From Actinomycetes bacterium (lineage in GTDB: Bacteria; Actinomycetota; Actinomycetes; Mycobacteriales; Mycobacteriaceae): a stretch of DNA of 64,000 nt. This document shows positions 14,785 through 25,094 of this stretch, in pieces. The position numbers and the translations under genes are program-made. The notes below the pieces were generated by a model. That model had not been told where the DNA came from. It did not search any database and worked only from the letters and a program-made list of their open reading frames with translations. The stretch covers positions 1 to 64,000 of the forward strand of contig JAEXZY010000139.1 of the NCBI GenBank assembly GCA_023404955.1, given 5' to 3'. Positions within the stretch are counted from its first letter, which is position 1, and each line of letters opens with the position of its first letter.

Positions 14785-15472
14785 CCCGCACCGCGTCGAG
14801 GGCACCGGCGCTAATCTGCTCGATGTGCCCGACGAGGAAATCCAGCGCGTCGGCTGGTTCACGTTCCACTTCGATGACGAGCGGTGGGCGTGGTCCGACG
14901 CGGTACAGATCATGCACGGCTACGAGCCAGGCACGGTGACTCCGACCACCGAACTCGTGCTCTCCCACAAGCATCCCGACGACCGTCCGACGGTCGCCGC
15001 CACCCTGCACGAGATGCGTCGCGCCCACCGCCCGTTCTCCACGCGGCACCGCATCGTCGACACCCGCGGTGACGTGCGCGACGTCGTCGTGGTGGGCGAC
15101 CGGATGATCGATGAGCAGGGCCGGGTGATCGGGACGCACGGCTTCTACGTCGACGTCACCCCGGCCGAGACGATGACCCAAGAGATGGTCACCGCCGCGC
15201 TGAGCGAGATCGCCGAGAACCGCGCGGCGATCGAACAGGTGAAGGGCATGCTGATGCTCATCTACCGGGTGGACGGCGATGCCGCATTCGAATTGCTGCG
15301 CTGGCGCTCCCAGGAATGCAACGTCAAACTGCGTGTGCTCGCCGAACAGTTGATCGCCGACTACCGGCAACTGGACTATCAGGACACGCTGCCCACCCGC
15401 GAGACGTTCGACCACCTGCTCCTGACCGCCCATCAGCGGGTAGGAGGCATCGCGGATACCGTGAAGCCATGA
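14777..15472 (+). CDS. PAS-ANTAR transcription antitermination regulator
   Basis: A 231-residue protein. The PAS-like sensor domain covers about residues 22-130 (GWFTFHFDDERWAWSDAVQ, HPDDRPTVAATLHEM, FSTRHRIVDTRGDVRDVVVVG). The C-terminal ANTAR domain is at about residues 148-200 (ENRAAIEQVKGMLMLIYRVD, then AFELLRWRSQECNVKLRVLAEQL). ANTAR domains bind paired hexaloop hairpins in mRNA and prevent termination. The GTG start overlaps the membrane-protein gene by 8 bases, and its stop overlaps pncA by ATGA. A sensor of redox, light or small ligands acting on RNA is likely; targets are not evident here. Confidence 0.88.
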   Translation: MADPHRVEGTGANLLDVPDEEIQRVGWFTFHFDDERWAWSDAVQIMHGYEPGTVTPTTELVLSHKHPDDRPTVAATLHEMRRAHRPFSTRHRIVDTRGDVRDVVVVGDRMIDEQGRVIGTHGFYVDVTPAETMTQEMVTAALSEIAENRAAIEQVKGMLMLIYRVDGDAAFELLRWRSQECNVKLRVLAEQLIADYRQLDYQDTLPTRETFDHLLLTAHQRVGGIADTVKP

Positions 15473-16038
15473 CAGCCGGGGCAGCCAAGAAAGCGCTCAT
15501 CATCGTCGACGTGCAGAACGACTTCTGCGAGGGTGGATCACTGGCCGTCGATGGCGGCGCCGCCGTCGCACGCGCCACCACCGACCTGCTGTCCGGTGAG
15601 CACGGCTACGACCACGTGGTGGCCACCAAGGACTTCCACATCGACCCGGGCGAGCACTTCTCCGACCAGCCGGACTTCGTCACGTCCTGGCCGCGGCACT
15701 GCGTCGTCGGCACCGCCGGCGCCGAGTTCCACCCCGATCTGGACGTGACGCCGGTCGAGGCGGTGTTCCACAAGGGCCGGTACTCGGCGGCCTACAGCGG
15801 CTTCGAGGGCGTCGACGACGACGGCACCTCGCTGGCCGACTGGCTGCGCCAACGCGATGTCGACACCGTCGACGTCGTCGGCATCGCCACCGACTACTGC
15901 GTCAAGGCGACCGCCGCCGATGCGGCCGCCCACGGGCTGACCACCCGCGTCCTGCTCGGACTCACCGCGGGCGTCGCGCCGGCGACGACCCAGGACGCCG
16001 TCACCGCGCTGCGCGCCGCCGGCGTCGCCGTCAATTGA
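15469..16038 (+). CDS. pncA: Nicotinamidase/pyrazinamidase
   Basis: A 189-residue nicotinamidase that hydrolyses nicotinamide to nicotinate for NAD salvage, and pyrazinamide in mycobacteria. The catalytic triad is visible: Asp14 (LIIVDVQNDF), Lys102 (FHKGRYSA) and Cys144 (IATDYCVKATA). Metal ligands correspond to Asp55, His57, His63 and His77 (TKDFHIDPGEHF and WPRHCVVGT). The length matches the family (about 186). The start ATG overlaps the PAS-ANTAR stop, so the two are cotranscribed. Confidence 0.96.
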   Translation: MTAGAAKKALIIVDVQNDFCEGGSLAVDGGAAVARATTDLLSGEHGYDHVVATKDFHIDPGEHFSDQPDFVTSWPRHCVVGTAGAEFHPDLDVTPVEAVFHKGRYSAAYSGFEGVDDDGTSLADWLRQRDVDTVDVVGIATDYCVKATAADAAAHGLTTRVLLGLTAGVAPATTQDAVTALRAAGVAVN

Positions 16039-16125
16039 CGCCCTTGTGACATAACGGACGGTTGCAGTGCCCTCGTTGTGGGCATCCGCTACCGCCACCA
16101 GCCGATCGCACACCAGGAGATCTTC

Positions 16126-18285
<2,160 letters not shown>

Positions 18286-18293
18286 CACGGCCG

Positions 18294-18357
18294 GCGTGAT
18301 GCTGCCTGTGCGGGGGCACTGCGAGATCGCTGTGAAAGGCGTTGCGCAGCATCACGC
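18294..18357. repeat. Long-loop inverted repeat between glgX and maltokinase
   Basis: Perfect 12-base arms, GCGTGATGCTGC (18294-18305) and GCAGCATCACGC (18346-18357), are separated by 40 bases. They begin 9 bases after the glgX stop. The region between the two convergent genes (254 bases) holds no gene. The repeat could act as a transcription terminator or processing structure for glgX, or be the footprint of a small element. No T-tract follows. Confidence 0.55.
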
Positions 18358-18539
18358 TTACCCGCCAGGTTCAGCGTCTTTGCTGTCTTGATGTGTTAGC
18401 TTGGGAGCGCTGTTGCAGCCGTGGCCGCTTGTTGGCGGGCGTCTTGACGTCGCGCCACCGGTCGGGCGGGCCGGAGTAGGAGCCGTAGAGCGGCGGTGAC
18501 CTACCGAGTGGCCACGGTTGCCAGCTTTCTATCGGTGTT

Positions 18540-19835
18540 TCAGCTGCGCACGATGCGGTCGATCGACCTCATCGGAATCGGCAGCCAGGTGGGCCGGAAC
18601 CTCGCCTCGTAGGCCGCCTCGTACACGGCCTTGTCCAGTTCGTAGGCGGCCAGGATCTGCTTCGCCTCGGCCGGATTCGTCCCGCCTCCGGTGGCGTACC
18701 CGTCGCAGAACGCCGCACTGTTGCGGTCCACCCACTCCCGCGCCCGTTCGGCCAGTCGCCCGTCGGCGTCATCGTCGCCCCGCTCGACCACCAGCTGATA
18801 GGCGGCGTACTCGAACGACCGCAACACGCCGGCTACGTCGCGCAGCGGCGAATCCGGCCGCCGTCGCTCGTCCAGTGGCTGGCCCGGTTCACCTTCGAAA
18901 TCGATCAGCAACCACCCGTCCTCGGTCCGCAGCACCTGTCCGAGGTGCAGATCGCCGTGAACACGCTGGACGAGCATGCTCTCGTCAGCCAGCGCGCGAT
19001 ACCGCTGCTCGATCCGCGGCGCGTACTCGGCCAGTGCGGGCGCGGCCTCCACCGCGGTGCGCAACCGGGCGAGCACTGTGTCGACGGGGAACCCGACGGT
19101 CGACGTGCCGAGGGAGTCGGCCAGTGCCGTGTGCACGGAGGCCACCGCCTCCCCCAGACGGCGCGACTCACCGGTGAAATCGGAGAAGTCCTCACGGGTG
19201 CTGGCTGTGGCCATGTCCCAGCCCTCGCAGCTCTCGGCCGCGAACGCCGTCACCATGCCGAGCGCGGATGGCTCGGGATCGGTTTCAAACACCGTCTCGA
19301 ACGATCCGAACAGCGTGGCGACATGGGTGTTCTGTGCTCGCGCCAGCACCCGGTTCAACTCGATGTCGGGATTGATGCCGGCCGTCACTCGCCGGAACAC
19401 CTTGAGGATGGCCTCGTTGCCGAAGATCACGCTGGTGTTGCTCTGTTCCGCCCCGGAGACGCGGGCCGCCGCGTCGAGAGGCAACGGCGCGAAGGGCTCC
19501 TTGACGAACCGCAGCGGATCCACCGTCGCGGACTCGTCGATCAGCGTGAGCAGGCGCGTGGCCGCGGCCGGGTCGAACATCGCGTCGTAGGCGAAGCGAT
19601 CACCGTCCGATCCGATCGCCGCGAGCTCGCCGAAATCGGGCACCGGGGTGTCGCTCCACCGGATCAGCACCTGGTAGCGCTCCGTGGAGCCGTCCGCGTA
19701 CCCGACGTCGAGCAGGACATGGTCGAGGTCGGGGCCGAGGGCGGTGACGGCGGTCGGTTCGGCGCGCGTCAGTTGGCGAGTGCGCCCGGCGTACCAGCGC
19801 TGGCGCACGATCCAGTCAGCGAAGGGCAGTCTCAT
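18540..19835 (-). CDS. mak: Maltokinase
   Basis: A 431-residue maltokinase that phosphorylates maltose to maltose-1-phosphate for the GlgE pathway from trehalose to alpha-glucan. The start MRLPFADWIVRQRWYAGRTR is characteristic of the N-terminal cap of actinobacterial Mak/Pep2. The kinase core has FGNEAILKVFRRV (Lys near residue 140), the Brenner-type catalytic loop VHGDLHLGQV (about residues 296-305) and LIDFEGEPGQP (metal-binding Asp). The chosen ATG has AGGAAG upstream. No treS lies next to it, unlike the usual treS-pep2 arrangement. Known alternative name is pep2. Confidence 0.93.
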   Translation of the reverse strand: MRLPFADWIVRQRWYAGRTRQLTRAEPTAVTALGPDLDHVLLDVGYADGSTERYQVLIRWSDTPVPDFGELAAIGSDGDRFAYDAMFDPAAATRLLTLIDESATVDPLRFVKEPFAPLPLDAAARVSGAEQSNTSVIFGNEAILKVFRRVTAGINPDIELNRVLARAQNTHVATLFGSFETVFETDPEPSALGMVTAFAAESCEGWDMATASTREDFSDFTGESRRLGEAVASVHTALADSLGTSTVGFPVDTVLARLRTAVEAAPALAEYAPRIEQRYRALADESMLVQRVHGDLHLGQVLRTEDGWLLIDFEGEPGQPLDERRRPDSPLRDVAGVLRSFEYAAYQLVVERGDDDADGRLAERAREWVDRNSAAFCDGYATGGGTNPAEAKQILAAYELDKAVYEAAYEARFRPTWLPIPMRSIDRIVRS

Positions 19836-19875
19836 CACGGACTTCCTGTACCCGTTCCGGCGCCGCCGACCACGC

Positions 19876-20886
19876 TCAGGCGAGGAAACGCTCCGCACCG
19901 GCGGTGCGCACGAACCGCAGGCTGTTGGCCTGGCGATAGCCGACGACACCACCGCCGAAGGTCAGCAGGACGAGGCCGGCGAGACCGGGGAGGGCGACGG
20001 CGGCGAGCTGCGCGACGGTCGGATTGACCATGGAGCGCGGCATCGCCTCGGCTCGCGGCGCCGCGCCGGTCGACAGGGGTTGCGCGGTGGTGCCCGGCGT
20101 CGGGGCGATCGAGCCGCGGATCGTCGGGGTGCTGGCTCCGGCGACGCCCGGGGCGGTCACCCCCGGCTGGGCGGCGACGGCGTCAGGTCCCCGGGCACCT
20201 GCCCGGGGTCCGGCGCCGGCGGCTGAGATGGCGCGGGGAACGGTCACGACGAGCGGCGCGCGCAGGCCGGTGGGGTCGTTGCCGGCACCTCCGCCGCCTC
20301 CACCACCACCGGCCGTCCCGGTGGACGCGTCCACGACCGGGGCCTCCTCCTGCGTGCGGAACGCGGGGCCCGGCGGGGGCGCGGGGGGCACGATGGACAG
20401 CGCGGACAGGAACTGCGTCAGCGACGGCACGGGGATGTCGACCGTGGTGACGAAGTTGCGTGGCAGCGGCAGCTGCCCGGACGGGATTTCGCCGGGGGCG
20501 GGCAGCCGCAGCATGGGGATCGTCAGCGACCGGCCCGACTCGATCGGGCTGGATTCGCGTGACGACGGCTCGTCCGGCTCGGAGGGTTCCCGAGAACCCC
20601 CGCTGCGCGACGGTTCGACCGGTTCGGTGTCGACGGTGACAGACGAGTCGCTGTCGGGGGTGTCGACCGAGGTGGACCCGCCTGTCGTGCTCCCCGACGT
20701 GCCCGTCGACGACGTGTCGTTGGTGCTACCGGAACCGCTGTCCGTGCCGCCCGAGTCGGTCTGCGACGAGCCGCCACCATCCGAGGGCTGGGCGAGAACG
20801 GGAGCGCCGAGGCCCACGCCGCCGAGGAACAGAACCAGGGAGAGCGCACCGGCGGCCGCGAAGACACGCGATGCGGGCCGCCCCAT
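19876..20886 (-). CDS. Exported low-complexity surface protein with C-terminal membrane anchor
   Basis: A 336-residue protein. A signal peptide (about residues 1-33, ending GAPVLAQP) leads into a Ser/Gly/Thr/Asp-rich tract of roughly 65 residues. Pro/Glu-rich and Gly9-type segments follow, then a C-terminal hydrophobic helix (AQLAAVALPGLAGLVLLTFGGGVVGYRQA) and a short basic tail ending RTAGAERFLA. The layout suggests an envelope protein whose long disordered domain spans the periplasm or wall, tethered at the plasma membrane. No catalytic domain is visible. It lies 40 bases upstream of the maltokinase on the same strand. Confidence 0.7.
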   Translation of the reverse strand: MGRPASRVFAAAGALSLVLFLGGVGLGAPVLAQPSDGGGSSQTDSGGTDSGSGSTNDTSSTGTSGSTTGGSTSVDTPDSDSSVTVDTEPVEPSRSGGSREPSEPDEPSSRESSPIESGRSLTIPMLRLPAPGEIPSGQLPLPRNFVTTVDIPVPSLTQFLSALSIVPPAPPPGPAFRTQEEAPVVDASTGTAGGGGGGGGAGNDPTGLRAPLVVTVPRAISAAGAGPRAGARGPDAVAAQPGVTAPGVAGASTPTIRGSIAPTPGTTAQPLSTGAAPRAEAMPRSMVNPTVAQLAAVALPGLAGLVLLTFGGGVVGYRQANSLRFVRTAGAERFLA

Positions 20887-21045
20887 GATGTCCCCTCGTT
20901 CAGCCGACGCAGTACCGAGACGTCGTTGACTATCCCGGCAATTCTCGCATATGAGCACAACCCCATGGCCGGATCGAAGTTTGCTGGGCGCAGCCGGAAA
21001 TCGACGCGCGCGTCAGCGGGATGCTGTGCCGGTTATGGTGCCGTA

Positions 21046-21858
21046 GTGACGTCCGGAAGCCGACCCCGCGACCACGGCGATCCCGGCGATGCGCCGACCA
21101 TTCCGCCGCCGCTGCGCGAGCCCGTCAATCCTGTTCGCCCGTCGGCCGCCGAAGAGGCCCGTACGATCGCGGCGTCGACGAACTCTGCGACGCTGGCGTC
21201 GCTGACCGCCGACGGCGACCCGTGGGCATCGTTCGTGACCTACGGTCTGCTCGGCGGCGCCCCGGTCCTGTGTGTGTCCAATCTGGCCGAGCACGGGCGC
21301 AATCTGGCAGGCGATCCGCGGGCGAGCCTGGCGATCGTCGCTCCCGCCACCGAGACCGATCCGCTGGCCAATGCGCGCATCACGGTCGCGGGACACGTGG
21401 AACGTCCGACCGGCGATGAGCACGCGGCCGCGCGCGACGCGCACCTGGCGGCGGTGGACGCGGCCAAGTACTACATCGACTACAGCGACTTCACGCTGTG
21501 GGTGTTGCGGGTGACGCGCGTGCGGTGGGTCGGCGGCTACGGCCGCATGGAGTCCACGAGCGGCGCGGACTATGCCGCCGCGCAGCCGGACCCGGTCAGC
21601 CCCCACGCCGCGGGCGCCATCACCCATCTCAACGCCGATCACGCCGATGCGCTGGCGGCGATGGCGCGCGAACTGGGCGGCTACCCGGACACCACGACCG
21701 CGTCGTGCACCGGCGTGGACCGCTACGGCCTGGATCTGCGCCTCATGACCCAACGCGGATTGGCCTACGCCAGAATCGGTTTCGCATCTCCACTGGATTC
21801 GGCAGACGAATTGCGTTCAGCCACGGTCGAGTTGACGCGCCGGGCCCGCGGGCAATGA
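21046..21858 (+). CDS. HugZ-like PNPOx/DUF2470 family protein
   Basis: A 270-residue protein. The N-terminal two thirds is a split-barrel flavin-binding fold (LASLTADGDPWASFVTYGLL, GDPRASLAIVAP, ARITVAGHVERP, DFTLWVLRVTRVRWVGGYGRM). The C-terminal DUF2470 domain (AAGAITHLNADHADALAAMA, VDRYGLDLRLMTQRG, RIGFASPLDSADELRSATVEL) is the combination seen in HugZ-type heme-utilisation proteins. The His of LNADHADAL is the candidate heme-contacting residue. The GTG start is preferred because it follows the promoter gap. Heme or flavin binding is inferred from domain architecture. Confidence 0.82.
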   Translation: MTSGSRPRDHGDPGDAPTIPPPLREPVNPVRPSAAEEARTIAASTNSATLASLTADGDPWASFVTYGLLGGAPVLCVSNLAEHGRNLAGDPRASLAIVAPATETDPLANARITVAGHVERPTGDEHAAARDAHLAAVDAAKYYIDYSDFTLWVLRVTRVRWVGGYGRMESTSGADYAAAQPDPVSPHAAGAITHLNADHADALAAMARELGGYPDTTTASCTGVDRYGLDLRLMTQRGLAYARIGFASPLDSADELRSATVELTRRARGQ

Positions 21859-21884
21859 CTCGGGGCGGGCACTACGATCGCGCT

Positions 21885-22463
21885 ATGTCCGAGCAGATGG
21901 AGCGTCCCGACACCTGGCAGGCTGCGTTCGAGCTGATCCGCACCCGCGGGCACGAGCGTCGCGAGGAGCCGTTCCGGCTGGCCAGCGGCCAGCTCAGCCA
22001 CGATTACATCGACGGCAAGTTCGCCGTCGACACCGGGGAGCGCTTGTCGGTGGTCAGCCGCGCGGTGGCCGATCTGGCAGCGGCTCGCGGTATCGAGTTC
22101 GACGCCGTCGGCGGCCTGACGATGGGCGCCGACCCGCTGGCGCACGGCGTGGCGATGGTGACGGGCAAGGCGTGGTTCTCAGTGCGCAAGGAGCAGAAGC
22201 AGCGCGGCCGCGAGCAGTGGATCGAGGGCACCCGGTTGCAGGCCGGGGATCGGGTGCTGCTGGTCGATGACGTGATCAGCACCGGCGGCTCGACCGAGCT
22301 GGCGCTCGAGCGCATCGAGCCCCTCGGCGTCGTCGTGACGGGCGTGATCCCGATGGTCGATCGCGGGGACATCGCCACCGGGCGGTTCGCCAAGCGCGGC
22401 ATCCCTTTTCATGCGCTGGTGAGCTATCGCGACCTGGGCATCGACCCCGTCAAGGACGTGTGA
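21885..22463 (+). CDS. pyrE: Orotate phosphoribosyltransferase-type PRTase
   Basis: A 192-residue type I phosphoribosyltransferase. RVLLVDDVISTGGST (about residues 122-136) is the PRPP-binding motif, GGLTMGADPLAHG precedes it, and SVRKEQKQRGREQWIEG corresponds to the flexible catalytic loop of OPRT. The reaction is orotate plus PRPP to OMP in UMP synthesis. Other pyrimidine genes are absent nearby, so a relaxed-specificity paralogue is possible. The ATG start has no strong Shine-Dalgarno site. Its 3' end overlaps the convergent ABC ATPase gene by 14 bases. Confidence 0.83.
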   Translation: MSEQMERPDTWQAAFELIRTRGHERREEPFRLASGQLSHDYIDGKFAVDTGERLSVVSRAVADLAAARGIEFDAVGGLTMGADPLAHGVAMVTGKAWFSVRKEQKQRGREQWIEGTRLQAGDRVLLVDDVISTGGSTELALERIEPLGVVVTGVIPMVDRGDIATGRFAKRGIPFHALVSYRDLGIDPVKDV

Positions 22464-23484
22464 CGAGCACGGCGTCGCTGTCGACACTGACGGCCACGCG
22501 CTCGCCGGGCTGCAGATCCCGCGCCGCCGAGCTGGCCATCTGAGCCATCAGCACCGCGCCGTCGGCGGCGCTCAGGTGCACCCGCGAGATCGCCCCGAGG
22601 AACGACACCGACGTCACCGTCGCGGTGCCCGATGGGTCAGCGGTCACGCTCACCGACTCAGGCCGCACCATCGCCACTCCCTCACCGTCGACGGAGCCCT
22701 GCGCGGCGGGCAGTGACAGGCCGAGCAGCGACGCGCGGCCACCGGACACCGTTGCGGGCACCTTGTTGTTGAGCCCGACGAAGTCGGCGACGAACGGCGT
22801 CGCGGGGTGGGCGTAGAGCTCGGCGGGCTCGGCCAGCTGTTCGAGCCGGCCCTTGTTCATGACCCCGACCCGGTCCGCGACGGCCAACGCCTCCTCCTGG
22901 TCGTGGGTGACGAACAGCGTTGTGGTGCCGACGTCGAGTTGCACGCGCCGGATCTCGTCGCGCAGCTGGGTGCGCACCTTGGCGTCGAGCGCCGACAGCG
23001 GCTCGTCGAGCAGCAGCACCCGCGGCTGGATCGCCAGCGCGCGGGCCAGCGCGACGCGCTGCTGCTGTCCGCCCGAGAGCTCCTTGGCGTAGCGGCTGCC
23101 CAGCGCCCCCAGGCCCACCAGATCGAGCATGTCGGCAGCGCGGGACAGCCGCTCGCCCTTGGCTTTTCCGCGCATCTTCAGACCGAACGCCACGTTGTCG
23201 AGCACCGTCAGGTGGGGGAACAGGCTGTAGGCCTGGAACACCATGCCCATGTCCCGCTTGTTGGCCGGCACCGTGCTGACGTCGACGCCGCCGACGGTCA
23301 CCGTGCCGGAGGTCGCCTCGTCGAGACCGGCGAGGATGCGCAGCGCCGTGGTCTTGCCGCAGCCCGACGGGCCGAGCAGCGCCACCATCTCCCCCGGCTC
23401 GATGTGCAGGGTCAGCCCGTCGAGCGCCCTCGTCTCGCCATAGAGACGGGTCAGCTCGGTGAGCTCGACGGCAACTCCGGTCAC
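22450..23484 (-). CDS. ABC importer ATPase (PotA/FbpC type)
   Basis: A 344-residue ATP-binding subunit. Walker A is GPSGCGKTT (about residues 38-46), then the Q-loop VFQAYSLFPHLTV, signature LSGGQQQRVALARAL, Walker B VLLLDEPLSALD and H-loop FVTHDQEEA. The C-terminal about 110 residues form a TOBE domain (AMVRPESVSV, VTSVSFLGAISRVHL). The GTG start overlaps the permease stop (GTGA). It is the last gene of a four-gene importer operon transcribed leftward from 26243. Confidence 0.92.
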   Translation of the reverse strand: MTGVAVELTELTRLYGETRALDGLTLHIEPGEMVALLGPSGCGKTTALRILAGLDEATSGTVTVGGVDVSTVPANKRDMGMVFQAYSLFPHLTVLDNVAFGLKMRGKAKGERLSRAADMLDLVGLGALGSRYAKELSGGQQQRVALARALAIQPRVLLLDEPLSALDAKVRTQLRDEIRRVQLDVGTTTLFVTHDQEEALAVADRVGVMNKGRLEQLAEPAELYAHPATPFVADFVGLNNKVPATVSGGRASLLGLSLPAAQGSVDGEGVAMVRPESVSVTADPSGTATVTSVSFLGAISRVHLSAADGAVLMAQMASSAARDLQPGERVAVSVDSDAVLVTRP

Positions 23485-24254
23485 GTGGTCACTCCTGTCT
23501 GGTGGCGGCGGCCGCGGGTGACCAGCGAGAGGATCAGCAACAGCGCGAACCCGAACAGCAGCGTGGCCAGCGATGCGGCCACCGACGTGGGGCCGTTGCT
23601 CTTGCCGATGGTCACGATCTGCACCTGCAGCGTCTCGTATCCCGACAGGGACGCGATGGTGAATTCGCCGAGCACCACGGCGATCGAGATGAAGGCGGCC
23701 GACAGGATGCCCGACCAGATGTTGGGCACCACGACCCGCAGGATCGTCGTGGTCCAGCCCGCACCCAGCGATCGCGCCGCCTCGGAGAGGGTCTGCAGAT
23801 CGATGCTCGACAGCGCAGCATCCAGCGACCGGTAGGAGAACGGCAGCACCACCACGACATAGACGAACGTCAGGGTCAGCGCAGACTCCCCGAGGAAGTA
23901 CGTCACCCACAGGTACACGTTGCGCAACCCGACGACGATCACCAGCGCCGGAATCGTCAACGGCAACAGACAGAGGAACTCGACCAGCCCCTTGGCCCAC
24001 GGCGCACGTAACCGGACCCAGATCATGGTGGGCACCAACAGGATCAGCATGGCCACGACGGTCAGCACCGCCAGGGACAGCGAGACGATGATCGCGCGGT
24101 AGAGCGCCTCGTCGGCGATCAGGTTCGCCCACGCCTGCCCGGTGCGCCCACCAGAGATCAGGTCGCGGGTCGAGAAATCCGCCATCGCATAGAGCGGGAA
24201 ACAGAAGAACAGCCCGAACGCCACCCACAGCAGCCCGCGCACCACCCGCGTCAT
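23481..24254 (-). CDS. ABC importer permease (second subunit)
   Basis: A 257-residue inner-membrane permease with about six helices. The EAA loop contacting the ATPase is visible as LSEAARSLGAGWTTTILRVVVPNI (about residues 158-181). MTRVVRGLLWVAFGLFFCFP is the start, chosen because it overlaps the upstream permease stop by ATGA. It pairs with the preceding permease to form the channel of a type I importer. Confidence 0.9.
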   Translation of the reverse strand: MTRVVRGLLWVAFGLFFCFPLYAMADFSTRDLISGGRTGQAWANLIADEALYRAIIVSLSLAVLTVVAMLILLVPTMIWVRLRAPWAKGLVEFLCLLPLTIPALVIVVGLRNVYLWVTYFLGESALTLTFVYVVVVLPFSYRSLDAALSSIDLQTLSEAARSLGAGWTTTILRVVVPNIWSGILSAAFISIAVVLGEFTIASLSGYETLQVQIVTIGKSNGPTSVAASLATLLFGFALLLILSLVTRGRRHQTGVTT

Positions 24255-25093
24255 GACAGCCACCGCGCACTGCGCCGCACCAACAGGTTGTAGGCCATCA
24301 TGACCACGGCCACCACGACGATCATCTCCAGCGCCAGTGCGTACGCGAACCCGGCCTGCCCCAGCACCACCTCGCTGACCAGAGACGCCCGGATCAGCAG
24401 CGGCAGGATCGGGCTGCCCTGGCTGACCAGTGCGGCCGCCGTCGCGTAGGCGGCGAAAGCGTTGGCGAACAACAGCAGCATCGAGCCGAGGAACGCCGGG
24501 GTCAGCAGCGGCACCGCCACCTCCCGCCAGTAGTCCCATGTGGACGCTCCGAGGCTGATCGCCGCCTCGCGCCACTGCTCCCGCAGCCCTTCCAGCGCAG
24601 GTACGAACACGATCACCATCAGCGGGATCTGGAAGTACGTGTACACCAGGATCAAACCGCCCAGACCATAGAGCCACCCCGATCCGGCGAGGTTCCAGCC
24701 GGTGGCCTGCTGCACCCACAGCGTCAGCACGCCGTTCAGCCCGACGGTGGCCAGGAACGCGAAAGCCAGTGCGACACCGCCGAACTGGGCCAGCACGCTG
24801 CACAGCGACAGCACGGCCCGGCGCACCATCGACGTCGGCGGGCTGCTGACGATCAGCCACGCCATCACCGCGCCGAGCAACGCACCCAGCACCGCCGTCG
24901 CGGCAGAGAGCAGCACGCTGTTGAGCAGAGCCGACAGTGCCGTTCCGGTGAACAGCGCGGCGATGCGACTGAGGGAGAACACCCCGTCGAGGTACACCGA
25001 ACTCACCACGACGGTGACCGTCGGGATGATCAGGAACACTCCGACGACAGCCAGGAACGGCAGCAGTGGCAGGCCGTCACGGACGCGGCGCAT
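24251..25093 (-). CDS. ABC importer permease (first subunit)
   Basis: A 280-residue permease. Hydrophobic helices begin at LPLLPFLAVVGVFLIIPTVTV. The EAA loop is WREAAISLGASTWDYWREVAVPLL (about residues 186-209). The ATG at 25093 lies one base after the binding-protein stop; a TTG three codons upstream is possible. Together with the next permease it resembles the PotB/PotC or phosphonate/thiamine class of importers. Confidence 0.9.
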   Translation of the reverse strand: MRRVRDGLPLLPFLAVVGVFLIIPTVTVVVSSVYLDGVFSLSRIAALFTGTALSALLNSVLLSAATAVLGALLGAVMAWLIVSSPPTSMVRRAVLSLCSVLAQFGGVALAFAFLATVGLNGVLTLWVQQATGWNLAGSGWLYGLGGLILVYTYFQIPLMVIVFVPALEGLREQWREAAISLGASTWDYWREVAVPLLTPAFLGSMLLLFANAFAAYATAAALVSQGSPILPLLIRASLVSEVVLGQAGFAYALALEMIVVVAVVMMAYNLLVRRSARWLS

Positions 25094-25094
25094 G

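Noticed and set aside
12064..14913. A 949-codon minus-strand frame across the membrane-protein operon.
   Set aside because: Its translation is rich in Arg, His, Gln and Asp with no domain, while the plus strand has overlapping, well-formed genes.
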